DNA from: Actinocatenispora thailandica
GTDB lineage: Bacteria; Actinomycetota; Actinomycetes; Mycobacteriales; Micromonosporaceae
NCBI RefSeq assembly: GCF_016865425.1
Contig: NZ_AP023355.1
Span: forward strand, 1,672,198-1,736,197
Direction of reading: 5' to 3'
Length of the DNA stretch: 64,000 nucleotides
Below are positions 43,156 through 52,207 of this stretch, in pieces. A program made the translations under genes and the position numbers. How positions within the stretch are numbered: position 1 is the first letter of the stretch; each line of letters starts with the position of its first letter. A model generated the notes under the pieces. The model was not told the DNA's origin and did not search any database. It saw only the letters and a program-made list of their open reading frames with translations.

Positions 43156-45546
43156 CTAGATCGGTGGCGTGGCGCGCCCCTGCATGGCCTCCCAGACCCG
43201 GGACGGGGTGAGCGGCATGTCCAGCGCGGTGACCCCGAGCGGCTTGAGCGCGTCGATCACCGCGTTGACGATCGCGGCGGGGGAGCCGACGGTCGCGGAC
43301 TCGCCGACGCCCTTGGCCCCGATCGGGTGGTGCGGCGACGGCGTCACCGTGTACCCGGTCTCCCAGTCGGGCGTCTCCAGCGCGGTCGGGATCAGGTAGT
43401 CCATCAGCGAGCCGCCGAGGCAGTTGCCGTCCGGGTCGAACGCGATGATCTCCATCAGCGCCATGCCCAGCCCGTCGGTGAGGCCGCCGTGCACCTGCCC
43501 CTCGATGATCATCGGGTTGATCCGGGTGCCGCAGTCGTCGACGGCGACGAACCGCCGGACCTTCACCTGCGCCGTACCGGGGTCGATGTCGACCACGCAG
43601 AGGTAGGCGCCGTTCGGGTACGTCAGGTTCGGCGGGTTGTAGGTGATCTGCGCGTCCAGCGACCCCTCGATGCCTTCCGGCAGGTCGCCGGCGCCGTGCG
43701 CGCGCATCGCGACCTGCTGGATCGTCACCGCCTTGCCCGGGTCGCCGGCCACCTGGAACGAGCCCTTGACCCACTCCAGGTCGGTCGGCGCCACCTCCAG
43801 CATCGCGGCGGCGATGATCCGTGCCTTGTCGCGTACCTTGCGGGCCACCAGCGCCGCCGCCGCACCCGACACCGGCGTGGAGCGCGAGCCGTAGGTACCC
43901 AGGCCGAACGGGGTGTTCTCGGTGTCGCCGTGCACCACCTCGATGTCGTCCGGGCCGATGCCCAGCTCCTCGCTGACGATCTGCGCGAACGTCGTCTCGT
44001 GCCCCTGACCCTGGGACTGCACCGACAGCCGAACGACCGCCTTACCCGTCGGGTGGATGCGCAGGTCGCAGCCGTCGGCCATGCCCAGCCCGAGGATGTC
44101 CATGTCCTTGCGGGGCCCGGCGCCGACCGCCTCGGTGAACGTGGACACCCCGATGCCCATCAGCTCGCCGCGCTCGCGGCGGCGTACCTGCTCGGCACGC
44201 AGCTCGTCGTAGCCGGCGATGCGCATCGCCTCGCGCAGCGTTCCCGCGTAGTCGCCGGAGTCGTAGACCCAGCCGGTCGGCGTGGCGTACGGGAACTGGT
44301 CGGGGTGGATGAAGTTGGCCAGCCGCAGCTGCGCCGGGTCCTGGCCCAGCTCGTCGGCGAGCCGGCTGACCAGCCGCTCCACCAGGTAGACGGCCTCGGT
44401 GATCCGGAACGAGCAGGCGTACGCGACGCCGCCGGGCGCCTTGTTGGTGTAGACCGCGGTCATCTTGCAGTACGCGGCCTTCAGGTCGTAGCTGCCGGTG
44501 AACACGCCGAAGAACCCGGCCGGGAACTTCACCGGTGCCGCGGTGCCGTTGAACGCGCCGTGGTCGGCGAGCACGTTGGTGCGGACGGCGAGGATCTTGC
44601 CGTCCCGGCTCGCCGCGATCTCGCCGCGCATGATGTAGTCGCGGGCGAACCCGGTACTGGTCAGGTTCTCCGAGCGGTCCTCCATCCACTTGACCGGCTT
44701 GCCGGTCAGCAGCGACCCGACGATCGCGCACACGTACCCCGGATAGATCGGTACCTTGTTGCCGAACCCGCCGCCGATGTCCGGCGAGATCACCCGGATC
44801 TTGTGCTCCGGCAACCCGGCGACGATCGCGTACAGGGTGCGGTGCGCGTGCGGCGCCTGGCTGGTCGACCACAGCGTCAGCTTGCCCTCGACCGGGTCGT
44901 AGTCGGCGACGCAGCCGCAGGTCTCCATCGGCGCCGGGTGCACCCGCGGGTACACCACGTCCTCGCTGACCACCACGTCGGCCGCGGCGAACACCGCGTC
45001 GGTGGCGGCCGCATCGCCGGTCTCCCAGTCGAAGCAGTGGTTGTCGGTCTTGCCCTCCAGATCGTCGCGGATCACCGGTGCGTCGGGGTCGAGCGCGTGC
45101 CGGGCGTCGATCACCGGCGGCAGCATGTCGTACTCGACGTCGATGAGTTCCAGCGCGTCCCGCGCCGCGTACCGGTCCTCGGCGACCACGCAGGCGACCT
45201 CCTGGCCCTGGAACCGGACCTTGTCGGTGGCCAGTACCGCCTGCACGTCGTTGGACAGTGTCGGCATCCAGGCGAGCCCCTGGCCGGCCAGCGCCTCGCC
45301 GGTGATCACCGCCTTGACGCCCGGATGCGCCTCGGCCGCGCTGGTGTCGATCGACACGATCCGCGCGTGCGCGACTGGCGAGCGCAGGATCGCCAGGTGC
45401 AGCATCCCGGGCAGTTGCACGTCGTCGGTGTAGTGCCCGCGGCCGCGGATGAATCGCGGGTCCTCCTTGCGCAGCATCCGCCCGTACCCGACGGGGTGCT
45501 GGTCGTTGTCGACCTGCTCGACCGGCGGTTCGTGCACGGTGGTCAT
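43156..45546 (-). CDS. coxL: Aerobic carbon-monoxide dehydrogenase large subunit, form I
   Basis: 796 residues, the molybdenum-copper subunit that oxidises CO to CO2. The form I signature AYACSFR is at 375-381, with copper ligand Cys378. Other family parts: HPAPMETCGCVADYD, SPDIGGGFGNKVPIYPGYVC (molybdopterin binding), QGQGHETTFAQIVSEELG and the catalytic-Glu region IGAKGVGESATVGSP. The length matches true CoxL (about 800). The ATG at 45544-45546 overlaps the coxS stop. The AYxCSFR motif separates it from form II enzymes of uncertain function, so CO oxidation is the confident call. Confidence 0.96.
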   Translation of the reverse strand: MTTVHEPPVEQVDNDQHPVGYGRMLRKEDPRFIRGRGHYTDDVQLPGMLHLAILRSPVAHARIVSIDTSAAEAHPGVKAVITGEALAGQGLAWMPTLSNDVQAVLATDKVRFQGQEVACVVAEDRYAARDALELIDVEYDMLPPVIDARHALDPDAPVIRDDLEGKTDNHCFDWETGDAAATDAVFAAADVVVSEDVVYPRVHPAPMETCGCVADYDPVEGKLTLWSTSQAPHAHRTLYAIVAGLPEHKIRVISPDIGGGFGNKVPIYPGYVCAIVGSLLTGKPVKWMEDRSENLTSTGFARDYIMRGEIAASRDGKILAVRTNVLADHGAFNGTAAPVKFPAGFFGVFTGSYDLKAAYCKMTAVYTNKAPGGVAYACSFRITEAVYLVERLVSRLADELGQDPAQLRLANFIHPDQFPYATPTGWVYDSGDYAGTLREAMRIAGYDELRAEQVRRRERGELMGIGVSTFTEAVGAGPRKDMDILGLGMADGCDLRIHPTGKAVVRLSVQSQGQGHETTFAQIVSEELGIGPDDIEVVHGDTENTPFGLGTYGSRSTPVSGAAAALVARKVRDKARIIAAAMLEVAPTDLEWVKGSFQVAGDPGKAVTIQQVAMRAHGAGDLPEGIEGSLDAQITYNPPNLTYPNGAYLCVVDIDPGTAQVKVRRFVAVDDCGTRINPMIIEGQVHGGLTDGLGMALMEIIAFDPDGNCLGGSLMDYLIPTALETPDWETGYTVTPSPHHPIGAKGVGESATVGSPAAIVNAVIDALKPLGVTALDMPLTPSRVWEAMQGRATPPI

Positions 45547-46109
45547 GACGCGCTCCCTGTCGGTACGGGCTGCGCCGCCTCGGTGGCAGCCGGTTCGGTG
45601 GCGGGCTCCGCGGCGGCGGGTTCCTCCTCGGCGGCCGGTACCGCGCCGTCCGGGTGCTCGGCGGCCCACCGCACCGAACGGACGATCGTCGCGTAACCGG
45701 TGCAGCGGCAGATCTGTCCGGAGATCGCCTCGCGGATGTCGGACTCGCTCGGGTGCGGGTCGCGGTCCAGCAGCGCCCGGGTGGTCATCATCATCCCCGG
45801 GGTGCAGAACCCGCACTGCAGGCCGTGGCAGCGCATGAACCCCTGCTGGATCGGATCCAGCGTGCCGTCCTCGTGCGCCAGGCCCTCCACGGTGCGCACC
45901 TCGTGGCCGCTGGCCATCGCGGCGAGCACGGTGCACGACTTGACCGGTTCGCCGTCCATCCAGACCACGCAGGTGCCGCAGTTGCTGGTGTCGCAGCCCC
46001 AGTGCGTGCCGGTCAACCCGAGATGGTCGCGCAGGAAGTGCACCAGCAGCAACCGGGGCTCCACCTCGCGGGTCACCTCGGTGCCGTTCACCGTCATCGT
46101 CACCTGCAT
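45543..46109 (-). CDS. coxS: CO dehydrogenase small iron-sulfur subunit
   Basis: 188 residues with two [2Fe-2S] clusters: the plant-type site Cys39, Cys44, Cys47 and Cys59 (WGCDTSNCGTC), and the helical site Cys99, Cys102, Cys134 and Cys136 (LQCGFCTPG, ICRCTGY). Electrons flow from the Mo-Cu site through these clusters to CoxM FAD. The C-terminus carries an extra Ala/Glu/Pro-rich tail of about 35 residues beyond the usual 160, probably disordered. It sits between coxM and coxL, as in all form I operons. Confidence 0.96.
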   Translation of the reverse strand: MQVTMTVNGTEVTREVEPRLLLVHFLRDHLGLTGTHWGCDTSNCGTCVVWMDGEPVKSCTVLAAMASGHEVRTVEGLAHEDGTLDPIQQGFMRCHGLQCGFCTPGMMMTTRALLDRDPHPSESDIREAISGQICRCTGYATIVRSVRWAAEHPDGAVPAAEEEPAAAEPATEPAATEAAQPVPTGSAS

Positions 46110-46111
46110 GG

Positions 46112-46990
46112 TCAGGACCCCCCGTCGCTGATCCGCTGGACGGCCCGGCGCAGCGTCCGCCGCGTCAGCTCCTGCACCAGATGCCGCTTGTAGGCGGCCG
46201 TACCGCGCATGTCGGTGGTCGGGTCGCAGTGCTCGGCGGCCGCCGCCCCGGCCCGCTCGTACAGCTGCTCGCCCGGCGCCTCACCGCGCAGCAGTTCGGA
46301 CACCGCCGGGATCACCACCGTGTGCGGGCCGACCGCCGCGAACCCGACCCGCGCGTCGGCGATGACGCCGCCGGCCATCGTCACCACGGCCGCGGCCGAG
46401 ACCACCGCCCAGTCCCCGGCCCGGCGCTCGACCTTCTCGAACGCGGACGACGAGTCCGGGTGCCGCGGGACACGGACCTCGACGAGCATCTCGCCGTCGC
46501 CGACGGCCGTCTCGTACGGCCCGCGGTGGAACTCGGCCATCGGTACCACCCGCTGCCCGGTACTGCCGCGGATGACGCACTCGGCGTCCAGGCAGCTGCA
46601 CACCGCCGAGAGATCCTCGGACGGGTCGGCCTGGCACAGCGAACCGCCGATCGTGCCCCGGTTGCGTACCACCGGGTCGGCGATGACCCGTTCGGCGTCC
46701 CGGAAGATCGGCAGTACCGCGGCCAGCTCGTCGGATTCCAGCAGCTCGCGGTGCCGGGTCAGGGCGCCGAGCCGGACCCGATCGGACTCGACCAGCACGT
46801 ACCCCAGCTCGTCGTGCAGGTCGTTGATGTCGATCAGGTACTCCACGTCGGCCAGCCGCAGCTTCATCATCGGCAGCAGGCTGTGCCCACCGGCGATCAG
46901 CCGCGCCGTCTCGCCGCGCCGTTCCAGCAGCCCGATCGCCTGGTCGACGCTGGTCGCGCGGTCGTATTCGAACGGTCCGGGAACCTGCAT
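46112..46990 (-). CDS. coxM: CO dehydrogenase FAD-binding medium subunit
   Basis: 292 residues of the FAD_binding_5 type: flavin motifs IAGGHSLLPMMKLRL and GTIGGSLCQADPSEDL, and the C-terminal CO_deh_flav_C part with VERRAGDWAVVSAAAVV. It passes electrons from CoxS to the quinone pool. First gene of the operon. The ATG at 46988-46990 follows a run of G; the open frame continues upstream but is not protein-like. The family usually starts MQVPxPFEYxRA, which matches. Confidence 0.95.
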   Translation of the reverse strand: MQVPGPFEYDRATSVDQAIGLLERRGETARLIAGGHSLLPMMKLRLADVEYLIDINDLHDELGYVLVESDRVRLGALTRHRELLESDELAAVLPIFRDAERVIADPVVRNRGTIGGSLCQADPSEDLSAVCSCLDAECVIRGSTGQRVVPMAEFHRGPYETAVGDGEMLVEVRVPRHPDSSSAFEKVERRAGDWAVVSAAAVVTMAGGVIADARVGFAAVGPHTVVIPAVSELLRGEAPGEQLYERAGAAAAEHCDPTTDMRGTAAYKRHLVQELTRRTLRRAVQRISDGGS

Positions 46991-47042
46991 GACAGCCCCC
47001 CCACGCACGGTGTACCGACTCGTCTCCGAGTCCCTGTGACCG

Positions 47043-47071
47043 AGCACACACCCGTCGTGCTGGTCCGTCAA
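47043..47071 (-). promoter_or_regulatory. Candidate promoter of the cox operon
   Basis: Read on the minus strand: TTGACG (47071-47066), a 17-base spacer and TGTGCT (47048-47043), about 50 bases upstream of coxM. The -35 is good and the -10 poor, as expected for an activated promoter. It is overlapped by the inverted repeat GTCCG-N8-CGGAC (47063-47080). Confidence 0.5.
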
Positions 47072-47080
47072 TCGTCGGAC
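47063..47080. promoter_or_regulatory. Inverted repeat GTCCG-N8-CGGAC over the cox -35
   Basis: Perfect 5-bp arms flanking and overlapping the proposed -35 box of coxM. The position suits an activator or repressor of the cox operon; the LysR protein encoded at 38.6 kb is one candidate. Confidence 0.4.
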
Positions 47081-47623
47081 AACCGAACGCTTAAGGGCTC
47101 CCGGCGGCCGATCCCCGTCCCACCCGCGTACGCGGTGCCGCGGTGATCGGATCCGCGAGGAGGGGTCCGGGGCCGGGTCGGTGAGAATCGGGTGCGGTTC
47201 GGCCCACGGTGGTGGGACCCGCCGTGGCCGGACCAAGCGTCCGAGGAAACGGTGACCCACCCGGGCTGCCCGCGCATCCCCCGAACGTGATGCGGACACC
47301 ATCCCTCACCGTTACCGTCCAGCAGCGGGGTCTCGGCCACGGCGGGGTCAGCGTCACTTTCCTCCGCTGCCGGACGCTGCGCAACCCCGCTGTAGCCATT
47401 TGTGAAGCCATGTGCGTAATGGCGGGATGGAGCCACGCACCGTGTACCGAGCTGGGTCGCGACGGACCCGGCGCACCGGCACCGGGTCCGTCGCGGCGCT
47501 CACTCGGTCTCGTGGAAGCGGCCTGAGCCGCGTGGAAACGCGTACCGCGAGAGTTGACGACCACGTGTAGCGACCCGGACCGCAGGGAGCCATCCTTGGG
47601 GGTGCGGTGAAGGGTGGCGGCCC

Positions 47624-48352
47624 ATGTCAGACAGACGGCAGTGGCTGGAGGCCCAGCTGTCCGCCGACCGGGCGACCAGGCCGGGGTCGCCGGTGGCGCT
47701 GGTGTGCGCCCGATGCGTCACCGAACTGTCGGTCACCGGGGCCGGGGTGACCGTGCTGTCGCACCTCGCGGACGACGACCACGGCACGCACCCGAGCCGG
47801 GGGCTGGTTCATGCCACGAACAGCACCAGCGCCGCGCTGGAGGACCTGCAGCTCACGGTCGGGGAGGGCCCGTGCCTCGATGCCTTCGAATCGGGTGGGC
47901 CGGTCCTGATCAGCGACACCGCTACTCTGGCGTCGCGTTGGCCGATCTTCGCCGCTGCCGCCGCCCGGCTCGGTGCCGCGGCGGTGTTCTCGTTCCCGCT
48001 GCAGATCGGGGTGGCTCGGCTCGGGTCGCTGGACGCGTACCGTGCCAGCCCCGGCCCGCTGACCGCGGCCCAGCTCACCGACGGGCTGATCCTGGCCGAC
48101 CTGGCCACCGCGCGGATCATGGAGGAGATCGACGGGCACCCGATCGCCGACCTGAGCTGGCTGGCCGACCCGCACCTCGAAGTGCATCAGGCGACGGGCA
48201 TGGTGCAGATGCAGCTGGGGGTGACGGCCGAAGTCGCGCTGATGCGGCTGCGGGGCTACGCCTTCAGCCACGACCTGGCGGTGACGGAGGTGGCTCGGCT
48301 CATCGTCGACCGGTCGCTGCGCCTCGGCGGGGAACCGGAACCGCAACGGTAG
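47624..48352 (+). CDS. GAF-ANTAR RNA-binding antiterminator
   Basis: 242 residues. The GAF domain is about 20-165, including LTVGEGPCLDAFESGGPVLI. The C-terminal ANTAR domain (about 187-238) reads HQATGMVQMQLGVTAEVALM and RLRGYAFSHDLAVTEVARLI, with the conserved Ala/Gly/Arg positions. This is the common actinobacterial GAF-ANTAR type. It should bind paired hexaloop hairpins in leader RNAs and prevent termination when its GAF domain is triggered. The ATG at 47624 is used. Its targets are unknown. Confidence 0.9.
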   Translation: MSDRRQWLEAQLSADRATRPGSPVALVCARCVTELSVTGAGVTVLSHLADDDHGTHPSRGLVHATNSTSAALEDLQLTVGEGPCLDAFESGGPVLISDTATLASRWPIFAAAAARLGAAAVFSFPLQIGVARLGSLDAYRASPGPLTAAQLTDGLILADLATARIMEEIDGHPIADLSWLADPHLEVHQATGMVQMQLGVTAEVALMRLRGYAFSHDLAVTEVARLIVDRSLRLGGEPEPQR

Positions 48353-48401
48353 CCGACGCCGCACGGCGCCCGTCCCCGCCCGGACCGCGGGGTGCGGTGG
48401 G

Positions 48402-49244
48402 TCAGCGCAGCGACGACGCGTGGTCGGGCACGTAGGTCTGCTCGCTGCGCGGTGGCCGCTGGTAGCCGTGTGCCGGCGGCCGGGGCGGCAGCTCGATGGG
48501 CGGCCGCCGCACCGCGTGGTAGGGCACCGTGGACAGCAGGTGCGCGATCATGTTGATCCGGGCCCGCCGCTTGTCGTCGCTCTCCACCACGTACCACGGG
48601 GAGTCGGGGATGTCGGTGTGGACGAACATCTCGTCCTTCGCCCGCGAGTAGTCCTCCCAGCGGGTGATCGATTCCAGGTCCATCGGCGACAGCTTCCACT
48701 GCCGCATCGGGTCGGTCAGCCGGTCGGTGAACCGCCGCTCCTGCTCGACGTCGCTGACCGAGAACCAGTACTTGCGCAGCAGGATCCCGTCCTCCATCAG
48801 CAGCCGCTCGAAGATCGGGCACTGCCGCAGGAAGATCCGGTACTGGTCGGGGGTGCAGAAGCCCATCACCCGCTCCACGCCGGCCCGGTTGTACCAGCTC
48901 CGGTCGAACAGGACGATCTCCCCGGCGGCCGGCAGCTGCTCGACGTACCGCTGGAAGTACCACTGGGTGCGCTCGCGGTCGCTCGGCGCCGGCAGCGCAG
49001 CGATGCGGGCGACGCGCGGGTTGAGGTTCTCGCTGACCCGCTTGATGGTGCCGCCCTTGCCCGCGGCGTCGCGGCCCTCGAAGATCACCACCAGCCGGGC
49101 GCCCTCGGCGCGCACCCACTCCTGCAGCCGGACCAGTTCGATCTGCAGCCGCCGCAGCTCCCGCTCGTACAGCTTGCGCGGCAACCGGTCGGTGGCGGTT
49201 CCGGCTGCCGCACACCGGTCGCCGGTTGCCTTCCGCTGCGCCAC
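48402..49244 (-). CDS. ppk2: Polyphosphate kinase 2
   Basis: 280 residues with the PPK2 signatures: Walker A VVIFEGRDAAGKGGTIKRV, Walker B region IVLFDRSWYNRAGVERVMGF, lid RQWKLSPMDLESITRWEDYS, and the ending WYVVESDDKRRARINMIAHL. It transfers phosphate between polyphosphate and nucleotides (NDP or NMP; subclass not resolved). GTG at 49244 is chosen for its GGGGAGG site; the frame is open another 45 codons but is not family-like. It fits a starvation or energy-stress role next to the neighbouring dormancy-type genes. Confidence 0.93.
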   Translation of the reverse strand: MAQRKATGDRCAAAGTATDRLPRKLYERELRRLQIELVRLQEWVRAEGARLVVIFEGRDAAGKGGTIKRVSENLNPRVARIAALPAPSDRERTQWYFQRYVEQLPAAGEIVLFDRSWYNRAGVERVMGFCTPDQYRIFLRQCPIFERLLMEDGILLRKYWFSVSDVEQERRFTDRLTDPMRQWKLSPMDLESITRWEDYSRAKDEMFVHTDIPDSPWYVVESDDKRRARINMIAHLLSTVPYHAVRRPPIELPPRPPAHGYQRPPRSEQTYVPDHASSLR

Positions 49245-49549
49245 CTCGGCCTCCCCGTCGGATGACGCCAGCGTATCGGCGAATCGTCCCGGACGGCGGG
49301 AGATCACCGGCGGCGCGGCGCCGGTCCGTCCAGCCCGCGGACACCTGCCGTCCGGCTCTGTGCGTACCCCGGGGCCCATGGGTCAACTGGCGGTACGGAT
49401 GCGACGAGCGTGTGGACGGGGCTTGGGCGCGCCGGAGTCTTCACCGCCGACGCCACCAGGTCGTCCGGACGACCACCGCGACCGCGAGACGCCACGATCC
49501 GGCGGTGCGCGCCGGCCGGGTCCGGAGGCCGGGGAGGGCGGTGCACGGG
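49245..49549. other. Divergent spacer between ppk2 and M50 protease
   Basis: 305 bases with no gene. It contains the perfect 16-bp palindrome at 49459-49474 and presumably both promoters. Confidence 0.45.
49459..49474. promoter_or_regulatory. Perfect 16-bp palindrome GGTCGTCC-GGACGACC
   Basis: Lies in the divergent ppk2/M50 spacer, 76 bases before the M50 start. Its GGTCGTCCGG half recurs in the inverted repeat upstream of the P-type ATPase (55902-55925), suggesting one regulator for both. Confidence 0.5.
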
Positions 49550-50737
49550 ATGCGCCAGACGATCAGGCTCGGGCGGATCGCCGGGATCCCGGTCGGCGTG
49601 CACTGGTCGGTGCTGGTGATCATGCTCCTGCTGGCCGACGGCCTGGCGGCGACCGTGCTGCCCGCGGCGGCCCCGCGCCAGACCGTGACCGCGTACTGGG
49701 TGGCCGGTGCCGCCACGGCCGGTGCGTTCCTCGCCTGCCTGCTCGCGCACGAGCTGGCGCACGCGTTCGTCGCCCGGCACTACGGCATCACGGTTCGCCG
49801 GATCACGCTCTGGCTGCTCGGCGGCGTGTCCGAACTCGACGGCGAGCCGCCGACGCCACGCGCCGACCTGCTCATCGCGCTGGCCGGGCCCGTCACGAGC
49901 GTGGCCTGCGGCGCGCTCGCCGCCGGCGGCGCGGTGGCAGCCCAGGCGGCGGGGCTGGGCCGGCTGGCGGTGGCCGGCCTGCTCTGGCTCGCCACCATCA
50001 ACGCCGTACTGGCCGCGTTCAACCTGCTGCCCGGCGCCCCGCTGGACGGTGGCCGGGTGTTGCGGGCGATCGTGTGGCGGGTGCGCGGCAGCCGCGCCGC
50101 CGGCGCCCGGGCCGCGGCCTACACCGGCGGCCTGCTCGGCACGCTGCTGGTCGCCGCGGGCTTCCTGGAGGTGGTACTGGCCCGCAACGTGTCCGGGATC
50201 TGGCTCGCGCTGGTCGGACTGTTCCTGAGCTGGGCGGCAGGCGCCGAACAGCGCACGACCGCGGTGACCGAACTGCTGACCGGTGCCACCGTCGCCGACA
50301 TCGTCCACACCGTTCCGGTCTGCGGGTACGAGAACCAGACCGTCGAGGCGTTCGTGCGGTCGGTGGCCAGCCGCAGCAGCCACCGCCAGTTCCCGGTGGT
50401 CACCATCGACGGCAGGGTGCTCGGCACGGTCAGCCTGCGCGGGCTCGCCCAGGTGCCCGCCCCCGCCCGCGCCACGGTTCGGCTCGACACGCTCGCCGTA
50501 CCGGTACGCGGTGACCAGCTGCTGCACACCGACCAAGCGCTCACCGACGCCCTGCGGGTGACCGCGACGGGTCGGTTGATCCCGGTCGTCGATCCGGCCG
50601 GGAACCTCGCCGGGGTGCTCGACAGCGCCGACCTGGCCCGCACCGTGGAACTCGCCGCACTCGGCATCCCACCCGGCGCGGGCGACGATCGCCCCGACGT
50701 CGACGCCGAACCACCGCCGCGCATCGGGCTCGGCTGA
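49550..50737 (+). CDS. Site-2-protease-like (M50) metalloprotease with CBS region
   Basis: 395 residues, about six transmembrane helices. The zinc motif HELAH sits in ACLLAHELAHAFVARHYG; the second M50 motif is NLLPGAPLDGGRVLRA (Asn/Asp-x-x-Pro...LDGG). The C-terminal 130 residues form a CBS-like pair (TVADIVHTVPVCGYENQTVE, LIPVVDPAGNLAGVLDSADL). This architecture and length match mycobacterial Rv2625c, a DosR-regulon protein. It should cleave a membrane substrate under nucleotide control through CBS. ATG at 49550; an in-frame GTG at 49541 is closer to GGGGAGG and possible. Confidence 0.92.
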   Translation: MRQTIRLGRIAGIPVGVHWSVLVIMLLLADGLAATVLPAAAPRQTVTAYWVAGAATAGAFLACLLAHELAHAFVARHYGITVRRITLWLLGGVSELDGEPPTPRADLLIALAGPVTSVACGALAAGGAVAAQAAGLGRLAVAGLLWLATINAVLAAFNLLPGAPLDGGRVLRAIVWRVRGSRAAGARAAAYTGGLLGTLLVAAGFLEVVLARNVSGIWLALVGLFLSWAAGAEQRTTAVTELLTGATVADIVHTVPVCGYENQTVEAFVRSVASRSSHRQFPVVTIDGRVLGTVSLRGLAQVPAPARATVRLDTLAVPVRGDQLLHTDQALTDALRVTATGRLIPVVDPAGNLAGVLDSADLARTVELAALGIPPGAGDDRPDVDAEPPPRIGLG

Positions 50738-50841
50738 GCGGCCGCTCGTACCACCCAGTTCGGACACGGCGGTAGCAACGGCGTGGTCGACCCCGTCCGA
50801 CACCGCGGGGCGGCACCTGCACCGGGCCGGCCCGCCGGTAC

Positions 50842-50855
50842 GGGCCGATGGTCCC
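50842..50855. promoter_or_regulatory. DevR/DosR-like box upstream of the SQR gene
   Basis: GGGCCGATGGTCCC fits GGGNC-N4-GNCCC, the symmetric core of the mycobacterial DosR box, 111 bases before the SQR start. Such a match occurs by chance about every few kilobases in DNA this rich in G+C, so the support is modest. Confidence 0.3.
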
Positions 50856-50965
50856 TCGCCGGGCGGCCGGGCGGCTCTGTCCGCCGGCGGCCCGAGCGGC
50901 TGTGCTGGACGCAGACGCCAACCCCGACGCGTACGCCGCGTCGGCCGTCGGACGGGGGTACGGAG

Positions 50966-52207
50966 ATGGGCCAGGTGGTGATTCTCGGCGGCGGTACCGC
51001 CGGAACGATCGCGGCGAACCGCCTGCGCCGCCGGCTGGACCGCGACGAGTGGCACATCACCGTGGTCGACGCCGACGACGAACACCTCTACCAGCCGGGG
51101 CTGTTGATGGTGCCCTTCGGGGAGTACCAGCGGCCGGACCTGGTCCGGCCGCGACACCGCTACCTGGCGTCGGGGGTGCGGCTGGTTCGCGGCCAGGTCG
51201 AGCTGGTCAAGCCCGCGGACAACCTGGTGAGGCTCGCCGGAGGCGAGCTGCTGCACTACACGTACCTGGTGATCGCGACCGGCACCACGCCACGCCCGGA
51301 CCAGACGCCCGGCCTGCTCGGCCCGCAGTGGGGCGACACCGCGCACGAGTTCTACACCCTGGACGGGGCGGAGCGGCTGGCCGGCGCGCTGCAACGGTTC
51401 GGCGGCGGCCGGGTCGTGATCGACGTGGTCGACATGCCGATCAAGTGCCCCGTCGCGCCGCTGGAGTTCGCTTTCCTGCTCGACGCGCACCTGCGGCGTC
51501 GCGGGCTCCGCGGACGCACCGAACTGACCTACGCCACGCCGCTGCCGGGCGCGTTCACCCGGCCGGTCGCCTCGCAGTTGCTCGGCTCGATGCTCACCGA
51601 CCGGAACATCATCGTGGAACCCGACTTCATGGCCGAGCAGGTCACCGGCGACGGGATCGTCTCGTACGACGGGCGGCGGCTCGGTTACGACCTGCTGGTG
51701 ACCGTTCCGCTCAACATGGGCGCCGACTACGTGGCCGATTCCGGCCTGGGCGACGAGCTGAACCACGTACCCGTCGACCGCCACACCCTGCAGGCCGCCG
51801 GGTACGAGAACATCTTCGCGCTGGGCGACGCCAACGACGTACCGACCTCGAAGGCCGGTTCGGTGGCGCACGTGGAGGCGGAGCTGTTCGCCGACGCGCT
51901 CGCCGCGCGGCTGCACGGCCGCCCGGCCGAGGCCGACTTCGACGGGCACGCGAACTGCTTCGTCGAGTGCGGCGACGGCCGGGCGCTGCTGCTGGACTTC
52001 AACTACGACACCGAGCCGCTCCCGGGCAGCTACCCGGTGCCGGGACTCGGGCCGTTCCGGTTGCTGCGCCCGACCCGGCTCAACCACTGGGGAAAGCACG
52101 CGTTCCGCTGGATGTACTGGCACGCCCTGCTGCCCGACCGTCCGCTCCCGCTGCCCGCCCGGATGTCCAAGGCCGGCAAGCACGTACCGCAGGAGGTCGC
52201 ATCATGA
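50966..52207 (+). CDS. Sulfide:quinone oxidoreductase-like FAD protein
   Basis: 413 residues. FAD-binding motif QVVILGGGTAGTIAANRLRR, NAD/quinone-type second motif YLVIATGTTPRPDQTPGL, and closing ENIFALGDANDVPTSKAGSV. Cys161 in MPIKCPVAPLEF and Cys331/Cys335 (NCFVECG) are placed like the redox cysteines of SQR, so oxidation of sulfide to polysulfide or persulfide at the membrane is likely. The ATG at 50966 is preferred because the FAD motif begins two residues later. It overlaps the DsrC-like gene (ATGA), and a DsrE-like gene follows, strengthening a sulfur role. Confidence 0.87.
   Translation: MGQVVILGGGTAGTIAANRLRRRLDRDEWHITVVDADDEHLYQPGLLMVPFGEYQRPDLVRPRHRYLASGVRLVRGQVELVKPADNLVRLAGGELLHYTYLVIATGTTPRPDQTPGLLGPQWGDTAHEFYTLDGAERLAGALQRFGGGRVVIDVVDMPIKCPVAPLEFAFLLDAHLRRRGLRGRTELTYATPLPGAFTRPVASQLLGSMLTDRNIIVEPDFMAEQVTGDGIVSYDGRRLGYDLLVTVPLNMGADYVADSGLGDELNHVPVDRHTLQAAGYENIFALGDANDVPTSKAGSVAHVEAELFADALAARLHGRPAEADFDGHANCFVECGDGRALLLDFNYDTEPLPGSYPVPGLGPFRLLRPTRLNHWGKHAFRWMYWHALLPDRPLPLPARMSKAGKHVPQEVAS

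Larger units (their letters stand above)
46991..47623. other. Regulatory gap between coxM and the ANTAR gene
   Basis: Over 600 bases between divergent genes with no convincing coding region. It holds the proposed cox promoter and two inverted repeats (47018-47031, ACTCG-N4-CGAGT; 47063-47080). On the plus strand, TTGACG near 47554-47559 may belong to the promoter of the GAF-ANTAR gene. Confidence 0.5.
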
